DNA of 64,000 bases from Pseudomonas psychrophila. Lineage in GTDB: Bacteria > Pseudomonadota > Gammaproteobacteria > Pseudomonadales > Pseudomonadaceae. The DNA lies in NCBI RefSeq assembly GCF_001043005.1, contig NZ_JYKZ01000016.1:20161-84160 (forward strand). Reading direction: 5' to 3'. The notes beneath the pieces were generated by a model. That model saw only the letters and a program-made list of their open reading frames with translations, searched no databases and was not told the origin of the DNA. The translations under genes and the position numbers were made by a program. This document shows, one piece after another, positions 27,360 to 39,428 of this stretch (position 1 is its first letter; the number at the start of each line of letters is the position of its first letter).

Positions 27360-27743
27360 TTACTTTTGCTCTTGAGCTGGAGGTACGTCAGTCGCAGGAG
27401 TTGCCGACTTTTGCTCTTGAAGCACCGGAACATCATCTGAAGCCGGCTTTTGCACTGGAACTTCCAACACCGCTGGATTTGGCAAACCTACTTGAGTCAG
27501 CTGTTCAGCTTTCTCTTTAGCAAAGTAACCTAACCCTAAGCTGGTTATGAAAAAACCTGCGGCAAGTATAGCAGTAAACTTACTAAGAAAGGTAGAGGAA
27601 CCTTGGCTTCCGAACACAGTATTTGATGCACCTGCGCCAAAAGATGCTCCAGCATCCGCTCCCTTACCCTGTTGCAGCAAAACCAGGGCAATTACACCCA
27701 ATGCTGTCAGCAGATGAAACACAGTTACGACGTTATCCAGCAT
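27360..27743 (-). CDS. secG: Preprotein translocase subunit SecG
   Basis: 127 residues with two membrane helices (about 4-22 and 55-74) around the conserved loop LLQQGKGADAGASFGAGASNTVFGSQGS. Accessory part of SecYEG. The C-terminal extension is rich in Pro/Glu/Lys with a repeated QEQK pattern, as in other pseudomonads. It lies 2 nt after tpiA and just upstream of tRNA-Leu. Confidence 0.96.
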   Translation of the reverse strand: MLDNVVTVFHLLTALGVIALVLLQQGKGADAGASFGAGASNTVFGSQGSSTFLSKFTAILAAGFFITSLGLGYFAKEKAEQLTQVGLPNPAVLEVPVQKPASDDVPVLQEQKSATPATDVPPAQEQK

Positions 27744-27745
27744 TT

Positions 27746-28501
27746 TCAGTTTCCTGCGGCACGAATGATCGCACCGAACTCATCTGCATTCAGGGAAGCC
27801 CCGCCAATGAGTCCCCCATCGATATCCGGCATGCTGAACAGTTCGACCGCATTGGCCGCCTTCACGCTGCCGCCGTATAGAAGTCGCACACCTTGTGCCA
27901 CTTCAGAATTCTTTTGCGCCAGTTGTGCGCGAATGGCCGCATGCACATCTTGCGCCTGCTGTGGTGATGCGGTCAGTCCGGTGCCAATGGCCCAAACCGG
28001 CTCGTATGCAATCACAGCATTTACAAAAGCATCAATGCCAAACTCGTCAATCACGACATCCAGCTGACGCCCTACCACTTCAAGCGTTTGCCCCGCTTCG
28101 CGCTGCTCCAGGGTTTCCCCTATGCACAACACTGGCGTCAAGCCAGAGGCTTGAGCCGCTGCAAACTTGCGATTGAGCGTCTCGTCCTGCTCACCCAGAA
28201 TCAGGCGACGTTCGGAGTGACCCACAAGCACCAGTTTGCAACCTGCGTCTACTAACTGGCTCGATGAAATCTCGCCAGTCAGTGCGCCCTGCCCCGACTC
28301 CACTGCAGCATCCTGGGCACCGACCGAAATCGCTGCGCCTTGCAAGCCATTGATCACTCGATCAATAAACAGCTGAGGCGGGAATACTGCAACATCAACA
28401 TCGTTCGGCAAGACCAGACCACGCAGACCGTCGATCAGCTCAGCGACGCTGGCGCGGGTACCGTGCATCTTCCAGTTACCAGCTACCATAGTGCGACGCA
28501 T
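27746..28501 (-). CDS. tpiA: Triose-phosphate isomerase
   Basis: 251-residue TIM barrel. GNWKMHG with the phosphate-contacting Lys, GHSERR with the catalytic His near 95, and the signature AYEPVWAIGTG with the catalytic Glu. Interconverts DHAP and glyceraldehyde-3-phosphate. Follows glmM by 66 nt and is nearly fused to secG downstream. Confidence 0.98.
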   Translation of the reverse strand: MRRTMVAGNWKMHGTRASVAELIDGLRGLVLPNDVDVAVFPPQLFIDRVINGLQGAAISVGAQDAAVESGQGALTGEISSSQLVDAGCKLVLVGHSERRLILGEQDETLNRKFAAAQASGLTPVLCIGETLEQREAGQTLEVVGRQLDVVIDEFGIDAFVNAVIAYEPVWAIGTGLTASPQQAQDVHAAIRAQLAQKNSEVAQGVRLLYGGSVKAANAVELFSMPDIDGGLIGGASLNADEFGAIIRAAGN

Positions 28502-28567
28502 GCTTTACCTCGTCGGTCAAAGTGGGCGCAGATGTTACCCAACCACATCCGCGCTGGCAAGCCGAAT

Positions 28568-29905
28568 TCAGGCACAAACTTCACTTACCAGTTTTGCAAG
28601 CTCATCGGCGTAGCCGCGAACCATGTTTTCGTCGTCACCTTCGACCATTACGCGCACCAAAGGCTCTGTTCCCGACTTGCGCAGCAGCACGCGACCACGA
28701 CCATTCATGGCCTCGGTCACACGCGCACAGGCTTCTTTGACGGCCGGATGCTCGACAGGATTCACACCGCCTGCAAAACGTACGTTCACCAGAATCTGCG
28801 GACACTTACGCAATGCCTGGCGCGACTGAGCCAGACTTTCATCACGACGACGCAAAGACAGAAGCACTTGAAGCGCAGCGATGATCGCATCGCCGGTCGT
28901 GGTGTGCTGGAAGCAGACGATGTGTCCGGAGTTCTCGCCACCCACCAGCCAATCGCGTTCTTGGAGGCCTGCGATGACGTAACGGTCCCCCACGTTGGCA
29001 CGCACAAACGGAATGCCCAGGTCAGCCAGCGCCAGTTCAAGCCCAAGGTTGCTCATCAGCGTACCGACGACGCCACCTTGCAACTTGCCACGCTCGTGCA
29101 AATCACGGGCGATGATGAACAGCAGCTCATCGCCATCGACGACGGCACCGGTATGATCGACCATAAGAACCCGATCACCATCGCCATCAAAAGCGATACC
29201 CAGGTCCGCACCTTCAGCCACAACGGCAGCCTGCAACTGGCCCATATGGGTCGAGCCGCAGTTTTCGTTGATGTTCAGGCCATCAGGCTGAGCCGAGAGC
29301 ACGATGACTTGCGCACCCAGCTCCTTGAAAACACTAGGCGCAACCTTGTAGGTCGCACCGTGAGCGCAGTCGAGAACGATCTTGAGGCCGCTGAAGTTGG
29401 TGCTGCTAGGCACACTGCTTTTGCAGAACTCGATATAGCGACCCGGAGCATCATTGATACGAGACACTTTCCCCAGCTTGTCAGACTCGACAACTGTCAT
29501 GGGTGCGTCCAGCAACTCTTCAATCATCAATTCAACATCATCAGGGAGCTTGGTGCCGTCCCCGGAAAAGAACTTGATGCCGTTATCGTCATGAGGATTG
29601 TGTGACGCACTGATCACGATGCCTGCTTCGGCATGGAAGGTGCGCGTCAGGTAGGCAATAGCCGGCGTGGGCATAGGGCCCAGCAGCATCACATCAGCCC
29701 CGGCAGCAGACAAACCCGCCTCAAGTGCGGACTCGAACATGTAGCCCGATATACGAGTGTCCTTGCCTACCAGGATCCGGCAAGCACCCTTGCTACGAAA
29801 CGCCATGCCCGCCGCCCAACCCAACTTGAGCATAAAGTCAGGGGTAATCGGGTAAACGCCGACCCGACCACGAATACCGTCGGTGCCAAAATACTTCTTT
29901 GTCAT
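28568..29905 (-). CDS. glmM: Phosphoglucosamine mutase
   Basis: Converts glucosamine-6-P to glucosamine-1-P for UDP-GlcNAc synthesis. The phosphoserine loop GIVISASHNPHDDNG puts the catalytic Ser at 101; the Mg loop DGDGDRV and GGENSGHI follow, then RKSGTEPLVRVM in the phosphate-binding domain. 445 residues. It follows folP by 16 nt, the conserved ftsH-folP-glmM order. Confidence 0.98.
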   Translation of the reverse strand: MTKKYFGTDGIRGRVGVYPITPDFMLKLGWAAGMAFRSKGACRILVGKDTRISGYMFESALEAGLSAAGADVMLLGPMPTPAIAYLTRTFHAEAGIVISASHNPHDDNGIKFFSGDGTKLPDDVELMIEELLDAPMTVVESDKLGKVSRINDAPGRYIEFCKSSVPSSTNFSGLKIVLDCAHGATYKVAPSVFKELGAQVIVLSAQPDGLNINENCGSTHMGQLQAAVVAEGADLGIAFDGDGDRVLMVDHTGAVVDGDELLFIIARDLHERGKLQGGVVGTLMSNLGLELALADLGIPFVRANVGDRYVIAGLQERDWLVGGENSGHIVCFQHTTTGDAIIAALQVLLSLRRRDESLAQSRQALRKCPQILVNVRFAGGVNPVEHPAVKEACARVTEAMNGRGRVLLRKSGTEPLVRVMVEGDDENMVRGYADELAKLVSEVCA

Positions 29906-29921
29906 AAGTGCTCCATCATTC

Positions 29922-30773
29922 TTAGTCGGCGGAATCTACCGCTGCGATCATCCGTACCACATCAACTGTTTCGGCAACATCGTGGACTCGTAAAATACGC
30001 GCCCCTTTGGTCATCGCCAAAGCTGCAAGCGCCAGACTGCCATATAGACGCTCTGCAACCGGCCGGTTCAGTGTTTGCCCGACCATACTTTTACGTGACA
30101 CGCCCACCAGCAACGGTCGCCCCAGTGCATGCAGGGCCTCCATATGCTTGAACAGGCTCAAGTTGTGCTGCAATGTTTTTGCAAAGCCAAACCCCGGGTC
30201 CAGCACGATGCGCTCAGGCCCAATGCCGCCTATTGCACACCGGGCCATGCTATCGACCAGGAACGCCGAAACCTCGCCTACCAAGTCATCGTAATGAGGA
30301 TTGTCCTGCATATCGCCCGGCTCACCGAGCATGTGCATCAGGCACACCGGCAAACCAGTAGCCGCAGCCGCCTGCAAGGCGCCTTCACGGCGCAGCGAGC
30401 GCACATCATTGATGAGGCCCGCCCCGAGGCGCGCAACCTCTGTCATGACTATTGGCGCGGAGGTATCGACCGAAATAATGACATCCAGTTCCCGACTTAT
30501 GCGTTCGACAACAGGAGCAACCCGATCGAGCTCTTCCTGGGGCGAAACCACAGGCGCTCCCGGACGTGTTGACTCACCGCCAACATCAATCAGGGTTGCA
30601 CCGGCCAGAACCATCGCCTGCGCATGACGCACAGCTGCATCCAGAGCAGCAAAGCGGCCGCCGTCGGAAAAGGAATCAGGGGTAACATTGAGAATGCCCA
30701 TAACATGCGTACGGGCCAAATCAAGAACCCGGTTGCCGCAAGGCAACCGGGTTGAGGACTGAACAGAAGTCAT
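29922..30773 (-). CDS. folP: Dihydropteroate synthase
   Basis: Joins the pterin pyrophosphate made by FolK to p-aminobenzoate; the sulfonamide target. Signatures MGILNVTPDSFSDGG and DVGGESTRPGA are intact, and GVSRKSM is the conserved substrate loop. 283 residues. It begins 8 nt after ftsH and is followed by glmM. Confidence 0.98.
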   Translation of the reverse strand: MTSVQSSTRLPCGNRVLDLARTHVMGILNVTPDSFSDGGRFAALDAAVRHAQAMVLAGATLIDVGGESTRPGAPVVSPQEELDRVAPVVERISRELDVIISVDTSAPIVMTEVARLGAGLINDVRSLRREGALQAAAATGLPVCLMHMLGEPGDMQDNPHYDDLVGEVSAFLVDSMARCAIGGIGPERIVLDPGFGFAKTLQHNLSLFKHMEALHALGRPLLVGVSRKSMVGQTLNRPVAERLYGSLALAALAMTKGARILRVHDVAETVDVVRMIAAVDSAD

Positions 30774-30781
30774 TTCAAGCC

Positions 30782-32689
30782 TTATTGATCAGCAGCAGGG
30801 CCGCCGATAGGTGTTTCCGGACGCTCGGTTTTATCGAGCGTCGGGGCAGTCGGGGTACCCGAGCTACCGTCTTCCCAGTCACGCGGCTCGCGTGGCGGAC
30901 GACCTGCCATGATGTCGTCGATCTGATCGGCATCGATCGTTTCGTACTTCATCAGTGCGTCAGCCATGGCATCAAGCTTGTCACGGTTTTCGGTCAGGAT
31001 CTGCTTGGCCGTGTTGTAACACTGATCAATGATGCTGCGCACTTCGGAGTCGATCAGCTTGGCTGTATCACCCGAAACGCTCGCAGACTGACCACCACCG
31101 CGACCCAGATAAGACTCTTCGTCTTCGGCATACATCAACGGGCCCAGTTTTTCGGACAAGCCCCACTTGGTCACCATGTTCCGGGCGATTTGGCTCGCAC
31201 GCATGATGTCGTTGGACGCCCCGGTGGTAACACCGTCAAAGCCCAGCGTCATCTCTTCAGCGATACGACCGCCATAGAGCGAACAGATCTGGCTGATCAG
31301 CGCACGCTTGGACAAGCTGTAGCGATCTTCTTCCGGCAAGAACATGGTAACGCCAAGGGCGCGGCCACGAGGAATGATCGAAACCTTGTAGACCGGATCA
31401 TGCTCAGGCACTACACGTCCAACGATAGCGTGACCCGCTTCGTGATAAGCCGTGTTGCGCTTTTCTTTGTCCGACATGACCATCGATTTGCGCTCGGCGC
31501 CCATCATGATCTTGTCTTTTGCCAACTCAAACTCTTTCATTTCAACAACACGCTTGCCGGTGCGCGCTGCAAACAGCGAAGCCTCGTTCACCAGGTTCGC
31601 CAGATCAGCACCCGAGAAGCCCGGTGTACCACGTGCAATCACGCCCGGCTGAACATCATCGCCCATTGGCACTTTGCGCATGTGCACCTTGAGGATCTGC
31701 TCGCGACCACGAATGTCCGGCAAGCCAACAACGACCTGACGGTCAAAACGACCTGGACGCAACAGCGCGGGGTCAAGTACGTCAGGACGGTTGGTGGCGG
31801 CAATCACAATGATGCCGTCATTCATTTCAAAGCCGTCCATCTCAACCAGCAATTGGTTAAGTGTCTGCTCGCGCTCATCATGACCGCCGCCCATACCGTT
31901 ACCACGGTGACGACCAACAGCATCGATTTCGTCGATGAAGATGATGCATGGCGCGTGCTTCTTGGCTTGTTCAAACATGTCACGAACACGGCTTGCGCCG
32001 ACGCCCACGAACATTTCAACAAAGTCGGAACCGGAAATAGTGAAAAACGGCACCTTGGCTTCGCCAGCGATTGCCTTGGCAATCAGGGTTTTACCGGTAC
32101 CTGGCGGGCCAACCATCAGCACACCGCGAGGAATACGACCACCCAGGCGCTGGAACTTGCCCGGATCGCGCAGGAACTCAACCAGCTCGCCTACTTCTTC
32201 CTTGGCCTCATCACAACCTGCTACGTCAGCCAGAGTCGTCTTGACTTGATCTTCCGACAGCAGTCGCGCCTTGCTCTTGCCAAAGCTCATCGGGCCGCCT
32301 TTACCGCCGGCACCGCCCTGCATTTGACGCATGAAGAACATGAAGACTGCGATGATCACCAGAATCGGGAAGCTAGCAACCAGCAGCTGAGTCCAGATGC
32401 TTTGTTGCTCTGGCAGTTTGCCTTCAACGGTCACATGGTTATCTACCAGATCACCGATCAAACCGTTGTCCTGAATAGCCGGACGGATGGTTTTGAAGGA
32501 ATCGCCATCGCTGCGTTTGCCGGTAATCACGTAGCCATCCACGGCAACGCGCTCGACCTTGCCATCCTTAACTTGCTGGATGAAGTCGGAATAGTTGAGG
32601 GTTTGTGGCTCGTTTGGACTGGAGAAGTTGTTCATCACTGTCACCAGGACAGCGGCGATGATCAACCACAGGATCAGATTCTTTGCCAT
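30782..32689 (-). CDS. ftsH: ATP-dependent zinc metalloprotease FtsH
   Basis: Membrane AAA+ protease (degrades sigma32, LpxC and damaged membrane proteins in E. coli). Two N-terminal membrane helices (about 4-20 and 105-120) flank a periplasmic domain; Walker A GPPGTGKT at 194-201, IIFIDEIDAVG, and the zinc motif HEAGH at 416-420. About 635 residues from ATG 32689. A TTG three codons upstream (32698) sits at better spacing from GAGGG, so the true start may be there. Confidence 0.97.
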   Translation of the reverse strand: MAKNLILWLIIAAVLVTVMNNFSSPNEPQTLNYSDFIQQVKDGKVERVAVDGYVITGKRSDGDSFKTIRPAIQDNGLIGDLVDNHVTVEGKLPEQQSIWTQLLVASFPILVIIAVFMFFMRQMQGGAGGKGGPMSFGKSKARLLSEDQVKTTLADVAGCDEAKEEVGELVEFLRDPGKFQRLGGRIPRGVLMVGPPGTGKTLIAKAIAGEAKVPFFTISGSDFVEMFVGVGASRVRDMFEQAKKHAPCIIFIDEIDAVGRHRGNGMGGGHDEREQTLNQLLVEMDGFEMNDGIIVIAATNRPDVLDPALLRPGRFDRQVVVGLPDIRGREQILKVHMRKVPMGDDVQPGVIARGTPGFSGADLANLVNEASLFAARTGKRVVEMKEFELAKDKIMMGAERKSMVMSDKEKRNTAYHEAGHAIVGRVVPEHDPVYKVSIIPRGRALGVTMFLPEEDRYSLSKRALISQICSLYGGRIAEEMTLGFDGVTTGASNDIMRASQIARNMVTKWGLSEKLGPLMYAEDEESYLGRGGGQSASVSGDTAKLIDSEVRSIIDQCYNTAKQILTENRDKLDAMADALMKYETIDADQIDDIMAGRPPREPRDWEDGSSGTPTAPTLDKTERPETPIGGPAADQ

Positions 32690-32880
32690 ATCGTTCAATT
32701 AGCTACCCTCTGAAGCAAGCCCCGCTACTGAAGCGTGCTTCGCATGATATTCACCGGCATAACTTACTACATTGCCTACAACCCTTGCAGGCTCCGTCTG
32801 TAACCCTTTGTGAAACTTTGACTACACAATATTCGTTATGCCAGATCTGTAAAGCGATTCAAAAAAAACTATCGCCCTTG

Positions 32881-33531
32881 TCAAAGACGCTCATCACTGG
32901 CAGAACCATCGATACCGCGGAAGCCGCGCCCCAGCAAATACTGCTCGCGGGACCTGTCTCGAGACGACGACGGCTTGCGCATCTGCACCTTGTCGAACAG
33001 CTTGCGAATATCTTTGTGGTACTGATCAAAGCCTTCACCTTGGAAAACTTTAATCAGAAAATCACCACCTGGACGTAGGACACGACCGGCAAGATCCAGT
33101 GCCAACTCACACAGGAACATCGCCCGAGGCATATCCACAGCTGCCAATCCACTCATATTGGGGGCCATATCTGAAATCACAAGGTCTACTTGCGTATTTC
33201 CGACAGCCTCGAGGATCTGCGCAAGCACTGCGTCCTCGGTAAAGTCACCCTTGATGAAGGTCACATCAGGAATACTGTCCATGTCCAGGATGTCGGATGC
33301 GATCAATCGCCCCTGACCGCCGATCAGACGGCTGGTCACCTGCGACCAGCCACCCGGGGCAGCCCCGAGATCAATAACCGTCATGCCGGGACGAATCAGG
33401 CGATCACGCTCTTGAATCTCCAGCAATTTGTAGCTGGCACGCGAGCGGTACCCGTCTTTTTGCGCCATTTTGACGTATGGATCGTTGAAATGCTCTTTCA
33501 GCCAGTTAAGGCTAGTCTTGGAACGGGCCAC
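32881..33531 (-). CDS. rlmE: 23S rRNA 2'-O-ribose U2552 methyltransferase
   Basis: FtsJ/RrmJ heat-shock methylase. N-terminus ARSKTSLNWLKEHFNDPYVK, motif I VIDLGAAPGGWSQ, DLVISDMAPNMSG with the catalytic Asp, and FLIKVFQGEGFD with the catalytic Lys. The GTG at 33531 is chosen because the family begins there and GAGGTG precedes it closely; a TTG four codons upstream is possible. ftsH follows 191 nt downstream, and yhbY diverges. Confidence 0.95.
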   Translation of the reverse strand: MARSKTSLNWLKEHFNDPYVKMAQKDGYRSRASYKLLEIQERDRLIRPGMTVIDLGAAPGGWSQVTSRLIGGQGRLIASDILDMDSIPDVTFIKGDFTEDAVLAQILEAVGNTQVDLVISDMAPNMSGLAAVDMPRAMFLCELALDLAGRVLRPGGDFLIKVFQGEGFDQYHKDIRKLFDKVQMRKPSSSRDRSREQYLLGRGFRGIDGSASDERL

Positions 33532-33638
33532 GGGCCACCTCAAAAATTTTAAACGGGTCGTGATTAACCGGGCGGTCTGTGACTCGCTCGGGTAAACTGG
33601 CCGCCGCTTTTTACAAGATCAGACACAGGGGTCAGATT

Positions 33639-33947
33639 ATGCCGCTCACTCAAGAGCAGAAGAAACAGTACAAGTCCATTGGCCACCATCTGAAACCAGT
33701 TTTGACTGTGGCTGACAATGGTTTGACTGAAGGTGTTTTAGCCGAACTCGAACGCGCATTGGGCGATCACGAGTTGATTAAAATCAAAGTCAACATCCTG
33801 GATCGCGAATCCCGCCTGGAGGCCGTCGCACAAATGTGCAAGGCCGGCAAAGCGGAATTGGTACAGGTTATCGGTAAAATGGCGCTTCTGTACCGCAAGA
33901 ACGTCAATGTAAACAAGCAACTGTCGAACATCCATCGCTTCAAGTGA
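33639..33947 (+). CDS. yhbY: YhbY-type CRM-domain RNA-binding protein
   Basis: 102 residues: a single CRM domain with LKPVLTVADNGLTEGVLAELERAL, then KIKVNI and the conserved GKMALLYRKN. Associates with pre-50S ribosomes in E. coli. ATG 33639 gives the family N-terminus (MPLTQEQKKQYKSIGHHLKP); the frame is open further upstream but this is not conserved. Divergent from rlmE, as in other gammaproteobacteria. Confidence 0.94.
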   Translation: MPLTQEQKKQYKSIGHHLKPVLTVADNGLTEGVLAELERALGDHELIKIKVNILDRESRLEAVAQMCKAGKAELVQVIGKMALLYRKNVNVNKQLSNIHRFK

Positions 33948-33959
33948 TGTCGACAAGGG

Positions 33960-34175
33960 TCAAGGGTGCGCCTGGCGCGCCCTGAAACTCTTCCAGGGTA
34001 ATACCCGAGAGTCATGCAAGAACTGCCCGCGCAACGCATCAGGCAGCCAGAGACGCCCAACGCAATCCTTCCCCACCTGCCAACTGCCTTCAACCTGCAA
34101 CGCTGCCAACCGTGTAGGGGCCAGCACCGCTAAAAATTCTGTGTGCAACAACCACACGCTGCCAACCCGGAACAC
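33960..34175 (-). CDS. Possible small hypothetical protein between greA and yhbY
   Basis: A GTG-started frame of 71 residues on the minus strand fills the 276-nt greA-yhbY gap: MFRVGSVWLLHTEFLAVLAP, then many Trp and Leu, ending RARQAHP. I do not recognise it. It has no clear Shine-Dalgarno and no membrane helix, but the composition is more protein-like than a chance frame and it begins right after the greA terminator. The gene that I recall at this place in P. aeruginosa (PA4754) is not visible. Real gene, remnant or chance are all possible. Confidence 0.35.
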   Translation of the reverse strand: MFRVGSVWLLHTEFLAVLAPTRLAALQVEGSWQVGKDCVGRLWLPDALRGQFLHDSRVLPWKSFRARQAHP

Positions 34176-34198
34176 CCGGGTCAGCCGCCAAAGAAGTG

Positions 34199-34217
34199 CG
34201 CCCGCACAAGGCGGGCG
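34199..34217 (-). terminator. Hairpin after greA
   Basis: CGCCCGC/GCGGGCG stem with a short loop directly after the greA stop on the minus strand; T-run weak. Confidence 0.5.
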
Positions 34218-34223
34218 TCATTC

Positions 34224-34696
34224 TTAGATGTGACGTACTTCAATGATCTCGTATTCGATAACACCGCCAGGTGTTTTCACCGCGACTACGTCACCCTCTT
34301 CCTTGGCAATCAAGGCACGAGCAAGCGGCGAGCCGACGGAGATTTTTCCGAGTTTGAAGTCAGCTTCATCTTCACCAACGATCTGATAGACAACGCGTTC
34401 GTCAGTTTCAACGTTAGCGATTTCGACCGTCGTACCGAAAATCACCTTACCGGTATGAGGAATAGCCGTCACATCAATCACTACTGCGTTCTGCAGGCGA
34501 CCTTCGATATCACGGATACGAGCCTCAGACATACCTTGAAGCTCACGAGCCGCATGGTATTCCGCGTTTTCTTTCAGGTCGCCGAGCTCACGCGCCGTAC
34601 CGATTTCCTTGCTCAGCTTTGGCCGAACAACCTTGGTCAGGTGTGCGAGCTCTTCTTCCAGGGCCTTGTGGCCCTGGACGGTCATTGGGTACTTGA

Positions 34697-34700
<4 letters not shown>
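34224..34700 (-). CDS. greA: Transcription elongation factor GreA
   Basis: 158 residues: N-terminal coiled coil (HKALEEELAHLTKV, ENAEYHAARELQGM with the conserved acidic tip region) and a C-terminal FKBP-like domain ending VGSPLARALIAKEEGDVVAVKTPGG. Stimulates transcript cleavage by stalled RNA polymerase. Its ATG overlaps the carB stop (ATGA), so it is the last gene of carAB-greA. Confidence 0.97.
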
Positions 34701-37918
<3,218 letters not shown>

Positions 37919-38032
37919 AGGTTTGTCACTCAAATCCGCAGGTCAGTCGGCAAGCTGTCAATCAGGCTTTTGAAGCGCCCCAGGGGCCACCGAAGATCGG
38001 GGCCGCCACAGGGCGCTGCAGCAGGGGGCTGA

Positions 38033-39169
38033 TCAGCGGCGCTTGGCCATCTCATTGATGAAGCGATCGAACAGCGGTGCAACGTCGTTCGGGCCAGGGC
38101 TTGCTTCAGGGTGACCCTGGAAGCTGAAAGCGCTCTTGTCGGTCAGTTCGATGCCTTGCAGCGTGCCGTCGAACAGCGACTTATGAATGGCACGTACGTT
38201 GGCTGGCAAGCTCGATTCGTCTACCGCAAAACCGTGGTTCTGGCTGGTGATCATCACAACACCAGTATCCAGATCCTGGACCGGGTGGTTAGCGCCGTGG
38301 TGGCCATGACCCATTTTCACGGTCTTGGCACCCGAGGCCAGAGCTAGCAACTGATGACCTAGGCAGATGCCAAACACCGGAATTTCGGTATTCAGGACTT
38401 CCTTAATGGCCGTGATCGCGTAGTCGCAAGGCTCAGGATCGCCTGGACCGTTGGACAAGAACACGCCATCAGGGTTGAGTGCCAGTACATCGCTGGCCGG
38501 GGTCTGTGCAGGAACCACGGTAACGCGGCAGCCGCGCTCAACCAACATGCGCAGGATGTTCCACTTTACGCCGTAGTCGTACGCAACCACGTGGTAAGGC
38601 AGTTCGCTGGCTTCGATAGTCGGGTGACTGTCGGTAGCCAGGTTCCAGACGCTGGAGCGCCACTCGTAGGCTTTTTCGGTGCTGACGACTTTCGCCAGAT
38701 CCATGCCCTTCAGGCCTGGGAAGCCACGAGCAGCTGCAATGGCAGCTTCTTCAGAAATGTTGTCACCGGCCATGATGCAGCCGTTCTGCGCGCCTTTCTC
38801 ACGCAGGATGCGCGTCAGGCGGCGGGTGTCGATACCGGCGATAGCCACAACATTGTTGGCTTTCAGGTAGTCGGCCAGCGACATGGTGTTGCGCCAGTTG
38901 CTTGCAACCAGCGGCAGATCACGAATTACCAGACCTGCGGACCAGACACGATCAGACTCGGCGTCTTCCGGGGTAGTACCGGTATTGCCAACATGCGGGT
39001 AAGTCAGGGTCACGATTTGCTGAGCGTAGGAAGGATCCGTAAGGATCTCCTGGTAGCCAGTCATTGCGGTGTTAAACACCACCTCACCAACGGTTTGACC
39101 GTCGGCCCCAATGGCTTCGCCGCGAAAAATGCTGCCATCAGCGAGGGCGAGTATGGCTTGCTTAGTCAA
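38033..39169 (-). CDS. carA: Carbamoyl-phosphate synthase small subunit (glutaminase)
   Basis: Class I glutamine amidotransferase: Cys in PVFGICLGHQLLALA, GHHGANHPV, and the His-Glu pair in GHPEASPGP. 378 residues. The start is TTG at 39169, preceded by GGGAGG at good spacing; family N-terminus (TKQAILALADGSIF) agrees. A 30-codon leader frame with an internal terminator ends exactly on this TTG (see 39166-39258), so translation is probably coupled to leader translation. Confidence 0.96.
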   Translation of the reverse strand: MTKQAILALADGSIFRGEAIGADGQTVGEVVFNTAMTGYQEILTDPSYAQQIVTLTYPHVGNTGTTPEDAESDRVWSAGLVIRDLPLVASNWRNTMSLADYLKANNVVAIAGIDTRRLTRILREKGAQNGCIMAGDNISEEAAIAAARGFPGLKGMDLAKVVSTEKAYEWRSSVWNLATDSHPTIEASELPYHVVAYDYGVKWNILRMLVERGCRVTVVPAQTPASDVLALNPDGVFLSNGPGDPEPCDYAITAIKEVLNTEIPVFGICLGHQLLALASGAKTVKMGHGHHGANHPVQDLDTGVVMITSQNHGFAVDESSLPANVRAIHKSLFDGTLQGIELTDKSAFSFQGHPEASPGPNDVAPLFDRFINEMAKRR

Positions 39170-39258
39170 GAAGACCTCCCGTAAATAAAGCCTGAAAGGG
39201 CGATCGCAGGTTGTAAAAAAGCGGAGTGACGTATGGACACGTCACCCCGCTTCTTCAT
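39166..39258 (-). CDS. Possible carA leader peptide
   Basis: An ATG at 39258 opens a 30-residue frame (MKKRGDVS... ending FIYGRSS) whose TGA stop overlaps the carA TTG start (TTGA). The frame runs straight through the intrinsic terminator at 39214-39252, so a translating ribosome would disrupt the hairpin, the layout of an attenuator. No Shine-Dalgarno is evident before the ATG, which weakens the case. Confidence 0.5.
   Translation of the reverse strand: MKKRGDVSIRHSAFLQPAIALSGFIYGRSS
39214..39252 (-). terminator. Intrinsic terminator/attenuator in the carA leader
   Basis: Minus strand: GCGGGGTGACGT pairs along 12 positions (one G-U) with ACGTCACTCCGC, loop GTCCAT, then TTTTTT. It is 45 nt upstream of carA and inside the possible leader ORF. 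Confidence 0.85.
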
Positions 39259-39380
39259 CGAATTATCTGCGCGCTTTTAGTGGACACACTAAAGCTGTAG
39301 CTTACAGAAAAAGGCTTTTTTGGTCTACCGCTAAAGAGTCTAAAAGACAGGAGAATGCGACAGAACATCGCTTAGCGGTT

Positions 39381-39419
39381 AAAAATCGGGCTACTGGCGC
39401 GCCAACAACCCGATTTTAC
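39381..39419 (-). terminator. Intrinsic terminator of dapB
   Basis: Minus strand AAAATCGGG ... CCCGATTTTT with an internal GGCGCGCC pairing, 10 nt past the dapB stop. It isolates dapB from the carA promoter region at 39260-39380. Confidence 0.85.
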
Positions 39420-39428
39420 AGAGATAAC

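Noticed and set aside
30752..32713. 653-codon frame antisense to ftsH
   Set aside because: Shadow of FtsH; the sense protein has all catalytic motifs.
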